From positions 20,680,645 to 20,744,644 of the forward strand of contig OX393552.1 in NCBI GenBank assembly GCA_947650365.1: a stretch of 64,000 bases of DNA, given 5' to 3'. The notes beneath the pieces are model-generated. The model ran no database searches. It was not told the DNA's origin and saw nothing but the letters and a program-made list of their open reading frames with translations. The DNA is from Chamaelirium japonicum. Taxonomy: Eukaryota; Streptophyta; Magnoliopsida; Liliales; Melanthiaceae. This document shows positions 37,901 to 50,868 of the stretch, piece after piece (the first letter of the stretch is position 1; every line of letters begins with the position of its first letter). The translations under genes and the position numbers were made by a program.

Positions 37901-40900
37901 TGGGGGTTTAAAAAATATATGGAGCAGTTTTGACTCCCTAAATATAAGGAGTCTAGTAGCAATCCCAAAAATAAAGAGGCATATTGTGATGCTCTTAGAG
38001 GGTGTTTTAGGGAGGAGTGCTTAATTTATATATAATTTACTTAAGGTTATCGAGTATGGATTTAAAAAAAATATAGAGCAATTTTGGCTCCCTAAAATTA
38101 GGCAGTCTAGTAGCAATCCTAAAAATATAAAGCATATTGCGAGGCTCTTAGAGGGTGTCTTAGGGAGAAGTGCTCGATTATATATAATTTACGAAAGGTC
38201 GTCGGGTGGGGGTTCAAAAAAAATATATAACGGTTTTGGCTCCCTTAATATAGGAAGTCTAGTAGCAATCCTAAAAATAGAGAGGAATATTACGAGGCTA
38301 TTAGAGTGTGTTTTAGGTAGGATTGTTTGATTTTTATATAATTTACTTATTATTTTAAGGTGTTTTTGGAGGCAATGGCAAAGCAATAAGAGGGTGTTTT
38401 TTGGAGGAATGCTTGATTGTATATAATTTACTTAATATTGTTAGGTGGGGATTCAAAAAAAATAAAGAGCAGTTTTGGCTCCCTAAATATAGGGAGTCGA
38501 GTAGTAATCTCAAAAATAGAGAGCATATTGCGAGGCTCTTAGAGGGTGTTTTAGGGAAGAGTGATCGATTATAAATAATTTACTTAATGTTATCGGGTGG
38601 GGGTTCAAAAAAAATATAAAGCGGTTTTGGATTCCTAAATATAGGGAGTCTAGTAGATTTCCTAAAATTAGAGAGGGATATTGCGAGGCTCTTGGAGCGT
38701 GTTTTAGGAAGGAGTTTTTAATAAATATATAATTTACTTATGATTTTAGGGTATTTTTGGGAGGCAATGGAGAGGCACTTAGAGGGTATTTTTGGGAGGA
38801 ATGCTCGATTATATATAATTTACTTAAGGTTGTCGGGTGGGGGTTTAAAAAAAATAAGGAGTGATTTTGGATCCCTAAATATAGGGAGTCTAGTATCAAT
38901 TCCAAAAATAGAGAGCATATTGTGAGGCTCTTCGAGGGTGTTTTTGGGAGGAGTTATCGATTGTATATAATTTACTTAAGGTTGTCGGGTGAGGGTTTAG
39001 AAAAATATAAAGTGGTTTTGGCTCCCTAAATATAAGGAGTCTAGTAGCAATCCCAAAAATATAATGGAATTTTACGAGGCTCTTAGAGGGTGTTTTAGGA
39101 AAGAGTGTTTAATTTATATATAATTCACTTATAATTTTAGGGTATTTTTGGGAGGCAATAGCGAAGCTCTTAAAGGGTTTTTTTGGAAGGATTGCTCGAT
39201 TGTATATAATTTAATTAAGGTTATCAGGTGGGGGTTTAAAAAAAATATAGAGCGGTTTTGGCTACCTAAATATAGGGAGTCTAGTAGCAATCCCAAAAAT
39301 AGAAAACATATTGCAAGACTCTTAGAGGGTATTTTAGGAAGGAGTGATCGATTGTATATACTTTACTTAAGGTTGTCGGGTGGGGATTCAAAAAAAATAT
39401 GGAGCGGTTTTGGCTCCCTAAATATAGGAAGTCTAGTAGAAATCCCAAAAATAGAAAGAAATATTGTGAAGCTTTTAAAGTGTGCTTTAGGGAGGAATGT
39501 TTGATTTATATATAATTTACTTATGATTTTTAGGTGTTTTTGGAAGGTAATGGTGAGGCTCTTAGAGGGTGTTTTTAGGAGGAGTGCTCGATTGTATATA
39601 ATTAACTTAAGGTTGTCGGTTGGGGTTAAAAAAAATATGGTATGGTTTTTGCTCCCTAAATATAGGGAGTCTAGTAGCAATCCCAAAAATAGAAAATATA
39701 TTGTGAGCCTTTTAGAGGGTGTTTTACGGAGTCGTGCTCTATTGTTTATCATTTACTTATGGATGCCGGGTGGGGGTTCAAAAAAAATATGGAGCGGTTT
39801 TGGCTCCCTAAATATCGGGTATCTAATAGCAATCTCTAAAATAGAGAGCACATTGCGAGGCTCTTAGAGGGTATTTCAGGGTGGAGTGCATGATTTATAT
39901 ATAATTTACTTATGATTTTAGTGTGTTTTTGGGAGATAATAGTGAGTCTCATAGAGGGGGTTTTGAATGCTTTATTGTATATAATTTACTTAAGGTTGTC
40001 GGGTGGGGTTTCAAAAAAATATGATACAGTTTTGCCTACCTAAATATTGAGAATCTAGTAGCAATCCCAAAAATAAAAAGCATATTGCGAGGCTTAAAGG
40101 GTGTTTTAGGGAGAAGTGCTTGATTGTATATAATTTACTAAGGTTGTCTGGTGGGGGTTCAAAAAATTTATTTAGCGGTTTTGACTCCCTAAATATAGGG
40201 AGTCTAGTAGCAATCCCAAAAATAGAGAGGAATATTGCTAGGCTCTTAGAGGGTGTTTTAGTTGGTTTTTTAGGGAGTCTAGTAGCAATCCCAAACATAG
40301 AGAGCATATTGCGAAGCTCTTAGAGGGTGTTTTAGGGAGGACTGCTCAATTGTATATAATTTACTTAAGGTTGTCGGGTGGGGATTCAAAAAAAATATGG
40401 ATTGGTTTTGGATCCCAAAATATAGGGAGTCTCGTAGCATTCCCAAAAATAGGGAGGCATATTGCGATGCTTTTAGAGGATGTTTTAGAGAGGAGTGCTA
40501 GATTTATATATTATTTACTTATGATTTTAAGGTGTTTTTAGAAGGCAATAGTGAGTCTCTTGAGGGTGTTTTTGGAAGGAATTTTTGATTGTATATAATT
40601 TACTTATGGTTGTCACGTGGGGGTTCATATTAAATATGGAGCTGTTTTGGCTCCTTAAATATGGGGAGTCTAGTTGCTTTCCCAAAAAAAGAAAGCATAT
40701 TGCATGGCTCTTAGAGGGTATTTTAGGGAGGAATAATCGATTGTATATAATTTATATAAGGTTATCGGGTGGGGGTTTTAAAAAAATATAGTGCGGTTTT
40801 GGCCCCTAAAATTTAGGGAGTCTATTAGAAATCCCAAAAATCGAGAGAAATATTGCGAGGCTCTTAGAGGGTGTTTCTGAGAGGAGTGTTTGATTTATAT

Positions 40901-41329
40901 ATAATTTACATATGATTTTAGGGTATTTTTGGGAGGCAATGGCGAGGCACTTAGAGGGTGTTCTTGGGAAGAAATGCTCGATTATATATAATTTACTTAA
41001 GGTTGTCGGGTGAGGGTTTAAAAAAAATTATAAAGCGGTTTTGGCTCTCTAAATATAGGGAGTCTAGTAGCAATCCCAAAAATAGAGAGCACATTGCGAG
41101 GCCCTTAAAGAGTTAGGGAGTGCTCTATTGTATAAAATTTACTTAAAGTTATCGGGCCATGGTTCAAAAGAAATATGGAGCGGCTTTGGCTCCCTAATTA
41201 TAGGGAGTCTAGTAGTATCCCAAAACTAGAAGGACATAATGCGATACTCTTAGAGGGTGTTTTAGGAAGGAGTGCTTGATTTATATATAATTTACTTATG
41301 ATATTAGGATATTTTTGGGGGGCAATGGT
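34975..41329 (+). repeat. Plus-strand array segment F (transition to regular 391-bp HORs)
   Basis: S boundaries at about 35668, 36056, 36445, 36988, 37379, 38380, 38772, 39163, 39555, 39944, 40553, 40944 and 41330 give L counts 4, 2, 2, 3, 2, 6, 2, 2, 2, 2, 4, 2 and 2. The six-L stretch (37379-38380) contains an S/L hybrid where an S would be expected. The 609-bp interval ending at 40553 contains an L shortened by about 85 bp at 40254-40275 (GTGTTTTAGTTGG joined to TTTTTTAGGGAGTC). One-L HORs and the 3-1 pair are no longer found here. Confidence 0.84.
37988..38140 (+). repeat. Hybrid unit: S-type left part, L-type right part (second case)
   Basis: The unit reads GGAGTGCTTAATTTATATATAA, as an S does, then TTTACTTAAGGTTATCGAG and the rest of an L, for 153 bp in all. 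As at 19318, the switch lies in the shared ATATAATTTACTTA core. It converts an expected S position into L and produces the unusual run of six L units. Confidence 0.78.
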
Positions 41330-43669
41330 GAGGCTCTTAGAGGGTGTTTTTGGGAGGAATGCTCGATTGTATATAATTTACTTAAGGTTATCGAGTGGGG
41401 GTTCAAAAAAATATAGAGCTGTTTTAGCTCCCTAAATATAGGGAGTCTAGTAGCAATCCTAAAAATAGATAGCATATTGCGAGGCTCTTAGATGGTGTTT
41501 TAGGGAGGAGTGCTCGATTGTATATAATTTACTTAAGCTTGTCGGGTGGGGGTTCAAAAAAAATATACAATGGTTTTGGCTTCCTAAATATAGGGAGTCT
41601 AGTAGCAATCCCAAAAATAGAGACGCATATTATGAGGGTCTTAGAGTGTGTTTTAGAGACGAGTGCTTGATTTATATAAAATTTACTTAAGATTTTATGG
41701 TGCTTTTGGGAGGCAATGGCGAGGCTCTTAGAGGTTGTTTCTAGGAGGAATGCACGATTGTATATAATTTACTTAAGGTTGTCGGGTGGGGGTTTAAAAA
41801 AAGCATGGAGTGGTTTTAGCTCCCTAAATATAGAAAGTCTTCTAGCAATCCCAAAAATAGGGAGAATATTGTGAGGCTCTTAGAGGGTGTTTTAGGCAGG
41901 AGTGCTCGATTGTACATTATTTACCTAAGGTTATCGGGTGGGGGTTCAAAAAAATATAGAGCAGTTTTGGCTCCTTAAATATAGGGAGTTTAATATCAAT
42001 CCAAAAAATAGAGAGGAATTTTGTGAGGATCTTAGAGGGTATTTTAGGGAGGAGTGTTTGATTTATATATAATTTACTTATGATTTTAGGGTATTTTTAA
42101 GGTGGCAAAGGCGAGACTTTTATAAGGTATTTTTGGAAGGAATACTCGATTGTATATAATTTACTTAAGGTTCTCGGGTGGGGGTTTTAAAAAATATAGA
42201 GCAATTTCGGATCCATAAATATTGGGAGCCTAGTAGCAATCCCAAAAGTAGAGAGCATATTTTGAGGCTCTTAGAGGGTATTTTAGGGAGGAATGCTCAA
42301 TTGTATATAATTTACTTAAGGTTGTCGGGTGGTGGTTCAAAAAAAATATAGAGCGATTTTGGCTTCCTAAATATAGGGAGTCTCGTAGCAATCCCAAAAA
42401 TAGAGAGGCATATTGCGAGGCTCTTAGAGTGTGTTTTAGGGAAGAGTGTTTGATTTATATATAATTTACTTATTATTTTAGGGTATTTTTGGAAGGCAAT
42501 GGCGAGTCTCTTAGAGGGTATTTTTGTAAGAAATACTCGATTGTATATAATTTACTTAAAAATATCGGGTGGGGATTCAAAAAAAAATATGGAGCGGTTT
42601 TGGCTCCCTAAATATAGGAAATCTTGTAGTAATCCTAAAAATATAGAGCATATTTCGAGGCTCTTAGAGGGTGGTTTAGTGAGGAGTGCTCGATTGTGTA
42701 TAATTTACTAAAGGTTGTCGGGTGGGGGTTCAAAAAAAATATGGAGCGGTTTTTGCTCTCTAAATATAGGGACTCTTGTAGCAATCCCATACTTAGAGAG
42801 GAATATTGCGAGGGTCTTAGAGGGTGTTTTACGGAGACGTGTTTGATTTATATATAATTTACTTATGATTTTAAGGTATTTTTAGGAGGCAATGGCAAGG
42901 CTCTTAGAGAGTATTTTTGGAAGGAATACTCGATTGTATATAATTTACTTAAGTATGTTGGGTGGGGATTCAGAAAAAAAATATGGAGCAGTTTTGGCTC
43001 CTTAAATATAGGGAGTCTAGTAGCAATCCCAAAAATAGAGAGCATATTGTGAGGCTCTTAAAGGGTGGTTTAGGAAGGAGTAATCAATTGTATATAATTT
43101 ACTTAAGTTTGTCAGGTGGGGGTTCAAAAAAAATATAGAGTTGTTTTGGCTCCCTAAATATAGGGAGTCTAGTAGCAATCCGAAAAATAGAGAAGAATAT
43201 TGCAAGGCTTTTAAAGGGTATTTTTGGGAGGAGTGTTTTATTTATATATAATTTACTTATGATTTTATGGTTTTTTTGGAAGGCACTGGCGAGGTTCTTA
43301 ATAGGTGTTTTTTGAAGGTATGCTCAATTGTATATAATTTATTTAAGGTTGTCGGGTGGTGGTTCAAAAAAAACATGGAACAGTTTTGGCTCCCAAAATA
43401 TAGGGAGTCTAGTAGCAATCCCAAAAATAGAAAGTATATTGCGAGGCTCTTAGATGGTGGTTTAGAGAGGAGTGCTCGATTGTATATAATTTACTAAAGG
43501 TTTTCGGGTGGGGGTTCAAAAAAAATATATAGCGGTTTTGCCTCTCTAAATATAGGGAGTCTAGTAGCAATCCCAAAAATAAAGAGTAATATCGAGAGGC
43601 TTTTAGACTGTGTTTTAAGGAGGAGTATTTGATTTATATATAATTTACTTATTATTTTAGGTTGTTTTT

Positions 43670-43700
43670 AGGATGCAAAAAAAAAATATAGAGCGGTTTT
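43670..43700 (+). repeat. S-to-L fusion at an A tract (~80-bp deletion)
   Basis: The S tail TTTTTAGGATGCAA runs directly into the A tract and ATATAGAGCGGTTTTGG of an L unit. The end of S and the first ~75 bp of the next L are missing. The bases CAA occur in both the S tail (GGCAATGG) and the L (TTCAAAAA), a likely microhomology for the join. Confidence 0.85.
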
Positions 43701-43908
43701 GGCTCCCTTAATATAGGAAATTTAGTAATAATCCTAAAAATATAGAGCATATTTTGAGGCTCTTAGTGGGTGATTTAGGGAGGTGTGCTCTATTATATAT
43801 AATTTACTTAAGGTTGTCGGGTGGGGGTTCAAAAAAAATATGGAGTGATTTTGGCTCCCTAAATATAGGGAGTCTAGTAACAATTCCAAAAATATAGAGG
43901 AATTTTGT

Positions 43909-44059
43909 GAGGCTCTTAGTGGGTCTTTAAGGGAGGTGTGTTTGATTTATATAAATTTACTTAAGGTTATCGGGTGGGGGCTCAAAAAAAAATAGAGCGG
44001 TTTTAGCTCTCTAAATATAAGGAGTCTAGTAGCAATCCCAAAAATAGAAAGCATATTAC
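43909..44059 (+). repeat. Hybrid unit: S-type left part, L-type right part (third case)
   Basis: This unit starts as S (GGTGTGTTTGATTTATATAAAT) and continues at TTACTTAAGGTTATCGGG as an L, for 151 bp in all. Together with the units at 19318 and 37988 it shows repeated exchange at the same AT-rich core. Confidence 0.78.
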
Positions 44060-47000
44060 GAGGCTCTTAGAGGGTGTTTTAGGGTGGATTACTCGATTGT
44101 ATATAATTTACTAAAGACTGTCGAGTGGGGGTCCAAAAAAAATATATAGTGATTTTGGCTCCCTAAATATAGGGAGTCTGGTAGCAATCCCAAAAATAGA
44201 GAGGAATATTATGAGGCTCTAAGAGGGTATTTTAGGAAGGAGTGTTTAATTTTTATATAATTTACTTATAATTTAAGGGTATTTTTGGTAAGCAAAGGCG
44301 AGGCTCTTAGAGGATATTTTCTAGAAGAATACTCGATTGTATATAATTTACTTAAGGTTGTCACGTGGGGATTCAAAAAAAATAGAGTGGTTTTGGCTCC
44401 CTAAATATAGGGAGTCTAGTAGTAATCCCAAAAATAGAGAGCATATTACGAGGCGCTTAGATGATGTTTTAGGGAGGAGTGCTCCATTGTATATAATTTA
44501 CTTAAGGTTATTGTGTGGGGTATAAAAAAAATATAGAGCAGTTTTGGCTCTCTAAATATAGGGAGTCTAGTAGCAATCCCAAAAACAGAGAGACATTATG
44601 ATGCACTTAGAGGGTGTTTTAGAGAGGAGTGCTTGATTTAAATATAATTTACTTATAATTTTAGAGTGTTTTTTGGAGGCAATGGCGAGGCTCTCAGAGG
44701 GTGTTTTTGGGAGGAATGCTTGATTGTAAATAATTTACTTAAGGTTATATGGTGGGGGTTCAAAAAAAACAATGGAGCAGTTTTGGTTCTCTAAATATAG
44801 GGAAACTAGTAGTAATCCCAAAAATAGAGAGCATATTGCGAGGCTTTTAGAGGGTATTTTAGGAAGGAGTGCTTGATTGTATATAATTTACCTAAGGTAG
44901 TTGGGTGGGGGCTCAAAAAAAATATAGAGCCGTTTTGGCTACCTAAATATAGGGAGTCTAGTAGCAATCCCAAAAATAGAGAGGCATATTGTAAAGCTCT
45001 CAGAGTGTGTTTTAGGGATGAGTGCTTGATTTATATATAATTTACTTATGATTTTAGGGTATTTATGGGAGGCATTGGCAAGGCTCTTAGAGGGTATTTT
45101 TGGAATGAATGCTCGAGTGTATAAAATTTATGTAAGATTGTCTTGTGGGGGTTCAAAAAAAATATAGAGCGGTTTTAGCTCACTAAATATAGGGAGTATA
45201 ATAGCAATCCCAATAATAGAGAGCATATTGTGAGGCTCTTGGCGGGTATTTTAGGGAGGAGGGCCCGATTGTATATAATTTACTAAAGGTTGTCGCGTAG
45301 ATGTTCAAAAAAAATATAAAGCAGTTTTGGCTCCCTAAATATAGGGAGTCTAGTAGCAATCCCAAAAATAGAGAGAAATATTGTGATGCTCTTAGAGAGT
45401 ATTTTAAGGAGGAGTGTTTGATTTATATATAATTTACTTATGATTTTAGGGTATTTATGGGAGTCAATGGCGAGGCTCTTAGATGGAGTTTTTGGGAGGA
45501 ATGCTCGATTGTATATAATTTACTTAAGGTTGTCGGGTGGGGGTTCAAAAAAAAATATGGAACAGTTTTGGCTCTATTAATATAGGGAGACAATTAGCAA
45601 TCCCAAAAATAGAGAGTATATTGTGAGGCACTTAGAGGATGTTTTAGGGAGAAGTGCTCGATTGTATATAATTTACTTAAGATTATCGGGTGGGGGTTCA
45701 AAAAAAATATAGAATGATTTTAGTTCCCTAAATATAGGGAGTCTAGTAGCAATCCCAAAAATAGATAGGCATATTGCGATGCTCTTAGAGGGTGTTTCAG
45801 GGAGGAGTGCTTGATTTATATATAATTTACTTATAATTTTATGGTGTTTTTGGGAGGCAATGACAAGACTCTTATAGCGTATTTTTGGGAGGTATGCTCG
45901 ATTGTATATAATTTAATTAAGGTTGTCGGGTGGGGTTCAAAAATAATATAGAGCTGTTTCGGCTCGCTAAATATAGAGAATCTAGTAGCAATCCGAAAAA
46001 TAGAAAGCATATTATAAGGCTCTTAGAGGGTGTTTTAGATATGAATGCTCGATTGTATATAATTTACTTAACGTTGTCGGGTGGGGATTCAAAAAAGATA
46101 TAGAGCTGTTTTGGCTTCATAAATAGAGTGAGTCTAGTAGCAATCCTAAAAATAGAGAGTATATTGCAAGGCTCATAGTGGGTGTTTAAGGGATCGAGGA
46201 GTGCTTGATTGTTTATAATTTATTTAAGGTTATTGGGTGGGGCTTTAAAAAAAATATGGAGTGATTTTCGCTTCCTAAATATAGGGAGTCTTGTAGCAAT
46301 ACCAAAAATAGAGAGGCATATTGCTAGGCTCTCAGAGTGTGTTTTTGGGATGAGTGTTTGATTTATATTTAATTTACTAATAATTTTAGGGTATTTTTGG
46401 GTGGTAATGTCGAGGCTTTTAGAAGGTGTTTTTGGGAGTAATGCTAGATTATCTATAATTTACTTAAGGTTGTCGGGTGGGGGTTCAAAAAAATTATAGA
46501 GCGGTTTTGGCTCCCTAAATATAGGGAGTCTAGTAGCAATCCCAAAAATAGAGGGCATATTGCAAGGCTCTTAGAGGGTGTTTTAGGGAAGAGTGCTCGA
46601 TTGCATATAATTTACTTAAGGTTATCGAGTGGAGGTTCAAAAAAAATATGGAGCAGTTTTGGCTCCCAAAATATAGGGAGTCTAATAGCAATCCCAAAAA
46701 TAGAAAGAATGTTGCAAGGCCCTTAGAGGGTGTTTTAGGAAGGAGTGTTTGATTGTATATTATTTACTTAAGGTTATCGGGTGGGGGTTTAAAAAAAATA
46801 AAGAGCGGTTTTGGCTTCCTAAATATAGGTAGTCTAGTAGCAATCCCAAAAATATAGAGGAATATAGCAAGGCTCTTAGAGATTGTTTTAGTGATAAGTG
46901 TTTAATTTAAATATAATTTACTTATGATTTTAGGGTGCTTGTGGAAGTCAATGGCGAGGCTCTTAGAGGGTATTTTTAGAAGGAATGCTCGATTGTATAT

Positions 47001-48751
47001 AATTTACTTAAGCTTGTCGGGTGGGAGTTCAAAAAAAATATGGAGTGGTTTTGACACCCTAAATATAGGGAGTCTAGTAGCAATCGCAAAAATAGTAAGC
47101 ATATTGCGAGACTCTTAGATGGTGTTTTAGGGAGGAGTGCTCGATTGTATATAATTTACTTAAGGTTATCGAGTGGGGGTTCAAAAAAAATATAGAGCGG
47201 TTTTGGCTTCCTAAATATCGAGAGTCTAGTAGGAATCCCTAAAATAGAGAGAAATATTGCTAGGCTCTTAGAAGATTTTTTAGGGAGGAGTGTTTGATTT
47301 ATATATAATTTACTTATAATTTTAGGGTATTTTTGGGAGGCAATAGTGAGGCTCTAAGAGGGTATTTTTGAGAGAAATACTCGATTGTATATAATTTACT
47401 TAAGGTTGTCGGGTGTGGTTCCAAAAAAATATGGAGCTGTTTTTGCTCCCTAAATATAGGGAGTCTAGTAGCAATCCCAAAACTAGAGTGCTTTTTGCGA
47501 GGCTCTTAGATAGTGTTTTAGGGAAGAGTGGTCGATTGTATATAATTTACTTAAGGTTATCGGGTGGGGGTTCAAAATAAATATGGTGCGGTTTTAGCTC
47601 CCTAAATATAGGAAGTCTAATAGCAATCCCAAAAATAGAAAAAATATTACGAGGCTCTTAAAGGTTGTTTTAGTGAGGAGTGTTATATTTATATATAATT
47701 TACTTATGATTTTAGGGTGTTATTAGGAGGCAATGGCGAGGCTATTAGAGGTTATTTTTAGGAGAAATGCTCGATTATATATAATTTACTTAAGGTTGTC
47801 GGGTGGGGGTTTTAAAAAAATATAGAGCGATTTTGACTCCCTAAATATAGGGAGTCTAGTAGCAATCCCAAAAATAAAAAGCATATTGCGAGGCTCTTAG
47901 AGGGTGTTTTAAGGAAAAGTGCTCGATTGTATATAATTTATTTAAGGTTATCGAGTGGGGGTTCAAAATAAATATGGAGCAATTTTGACTCCCCAAATAT
48001 AGGAAATCTAGTAACAATCCAAAAAATAGAGAGGCATATTGCGATGTTCTTAGAGGCTATTTTAGGAAGGAGTTCTTTATTTATATATAATTTACTTATG
48101 ATTTTATAGTGTTTTTGTGAGACAATGGTGAGGCTCTTAGAGGGTGTTTTTGGGAGGAATGCTTGGTTGTATATAATTTACTTAAGGTTATTGAGTGGGC
48201 ATTTCAAAAAAATAATGAACGGTTTTGGCTCCATAAATATAGGGAGTCTAGTAGCAATCCCAAAAATAGATTGCATATTGTGAGGCTCTTAGAGGGTGTT
48301 TTAGGAAAGAGTGCTCGATTGTATATAATTTACTTAAGGTTATCGGGTAAGGGTTCAAAAAAATATGGAGTAGTTTTGGCTTCCTAAATATAAGGAGTCT
48401 AGTAGCAATCCCAAAAATAGAGAGGCATATTACGAGACTCTTAAAGTATGTTTTATGGATAAGTGCTTGATTTATATATAGATAACGTATGAGTTTAGGG
48501 TAATTTTGGGAGGTAATGGCGAGGCTCTTAGTGGGTGTTTTTGGGAGGAATGATCGATTATATATAATTTACTTAAGGTTGTCTAGTGGGGGTTTTAAAA
48601 AAATATGGAGCAGTTTTAGCTCCTTAAATATAAGGAGTCTTATAGCAATCCCAAAATAGAGAGCATATTACGAGGCTCTTAATGGGTATTTTAGGAAGGA
48701 TTTCTTGATTGTATATAATTTACTTAAGTTTGTTGGGTGGGGGTTCAAAAA

Positions 48752-48820
48752 AAATATAGGGTGGTTTTATCTACCTAAATAAATATGGGGCGGTTTTATC
48801 TTCCTAAAAAAATATAGGGC
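48752..48820 (+). repeat. 29-bp tandem duplication (about 2.4 copies) inside an L unit
   Basis: A 29-bp piece starting AAATATAGGGTGG and ending CTACCTAAAT (48752-48780) is followed by a near copy starting AAATATGGGGCGG (48781-48809). A third start, AAATATAGGGC (48810-48820), is then joined to TCTTAGAGGGTG of the next unit. The rest of the L unit (dyad right arm, TCTAGTAGCAAT and tail) is missing. The AAATAT sequence occurs both before ATGGAGCGG and in the dyad region of L, which allows slipped pairing. Confidence 0.88.
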
Positions 48821-50868
48821 TCTTAGAGGGTGTTTTAGGAAGGAGTGTTTGATTTATATATAATTTACTTATAATTTTAGAGTGTTTTTGGAAGGAAATA
48901 GCGTGGCTCTTAAAGGGTCTTTTTGGAAGAATGCTTGATTGTATATATTTTACTTAACGTTGTCGGGTGGGGATTCAAAAAAAAATATGGAGCAGTTTTG
49001 GCTCCATAAATATAGGGAGTCTAGTAGCAATCCCAAAAATAGAGAGTATATTATAAGACTCTTAGAGGGTGTTTTAGGAAGGAGTACTTGATTTTATATA
49101 ATTTACTTAAGGTTGTTGGGTAGGGGTTCAAAAAAAATATGGAGCAGTTTTGGCTCCCTAAATATAGGGAGTCTTGTAGCAATCCCAAAAATAGAGAGCA
49201 TATTTCGAGGCCCTTAGATGGTGTTTTTGGAAGGAGTGCTTGATTGTATATAATTTAAATAAGGTTATCTGGTGGGGGTTAAAAAACAATATGGAGCAGT
49301 TTTGGCTTTCTAAATATAGGGAGTCTAGTACCAATCCCTAAAATAGAGAAGAATATTACGAGGCTCTTAGAGGGTGTTTTAGGGAGGAGTGTTTGAATTA
49401 TATACAATTTACTTATGATTTTAAGGTGTTTTTGGGAGGCAGTGGCGAGGCTCATAGAGGGTGTTTTTGGGAGGAATGCTCGATTATATATAATTTACTT
49501 AAGGTTGTCGGGTAGGGGTTCAAAATAAATATGGAATAATTTTTGCTCCCTAAATATATGGAGTCTAGTAGTAATCCCAAATATAGAGAGCACATTGCGA
49601 GGCTCTTAGTGGGTGTTTTAGGAAGAAGTGCTCAATTGTATATAATTACTTAAGGTTGTCAGGTAGGGGTTCAAAAAAAATATAGAGCGGTTTTGGCTCA
49701 CTAAATATAGAGAATCTAGTAGCAATCCCAAAAATAGAGAAGCATATTGTGATGCACTTTGTGGGTCTTTTAGGGAGGAGTGCTTGATTTAAATATAATT
49801 TACTTATGATTTTATGGTATTTTTGGGTGGCAATGGTGAGGCTTTTAGAGGGTGTTTTTCAGAGGAATACTCGATTGTATATAATTTACTTAAGGTTGTC
49901 GGGTGGGGCTTCAAAACAAATATGGAGCGGTTTTGGCTCCCTAAATATAGGGAGTTTAGTAGCAATCCCAAAAATAGAGAGCATATTACGAGGCTCTTAG
50001 AGGGTGTTTTAGGGAGGAGTGCTCGATTGTATATAATTTACTTAAGTTTATCGGGTGGGGGTTCAAAAAAAGTATAGAGCGGTTTTGGCTCCTTAAATAT
50101 CAGGAGTCTCGCAGCAATCCTATAAATAGAGATAAATATTATGAGGCTCTTAGAGGGTATTTTAAGGCAGAGTGTTTGATTTATATATAATTTACATATG
50201 ATTTTAGGGTATTTTTGTGAGGCAATGGCGAGGCTCTTAGAGAGTGTTTTTGGGAGGAATATTAGATTGTATATAATTTACTTAAGGTTGTCTGGTGTGG
50301 GTTTAAAAAAAATAAGAAGCAATTTTGGCTCCCTAAATATAGGGTCTCTAGTATCAATCCCAAACATAAAGAGCATATTGTGAGGCTCTTAGATGGTGTT
50401 TTAGGGAGGAGTGCTCGATAGTATATAATTTACTTATGGTTGTCGAGTGGGGGTTCAAAAAAAATATAGAGCGATTTTGGCTTCCTAAATATTAAGAGTC
50501 TAGTAGCAATCCCAAAAATAGAAAGACCTATTGCGATGCTCTCAGAGGGTGTTTTAAGGAGGAGTGCTTGATTTATATATAATTTACTTATCATTTTAGA
50601 GTATTTTTGGGATGCAATAGTGAGGCTCTTAGATGATATTTTTAGGAGGAATGATCAATTGTATATAATTTACTTAATGGTGTCGGGTGGGAGTTCAAAC
50701 AAAATATGAAGCGATTTTGGCTCCCTAAATATAGGGATACTAGTATTCTAGTAACAATCCCCAAAATAAAGAGCATATTGCGAGTCTCTTAGAGGGTGTT
50801 TTAGAGAGGAGTGTTTGATTTTTATATAATTTACTTATAATTTTAGGGTATTTTAGGGAGGCAATATA

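Larger units (their letters stand above)
41330..50868 (+). repeat. Plus-strand array segment G (regular 2L+S HORs of 391-393 bp)
   Basis: S boundaries at about 41721, 42113, 42504, 42897, 43291, 43684 (broken), 44300, 44687, 45080, 45472, 45865, 46412, 46956, 47348, 47738, 48130, 48521, 48903, 49447, 49838, 50230, 50622 and 50869. Most intervals are 390-394 bp (two L plus S). The intervals ending at 46412, 46956 and 49447 are 544-547 bp (three L). The interval 43684-44300 is 616 bp because of an ~80-bp deletion. The final interval, 247 bp, has one L. L units before S usually end in GAGAGGCATATTG or GAGAGGAATATTG, other L units in GAGAGCATATTG, so unit position and variant go together. Confidence 0.86.
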
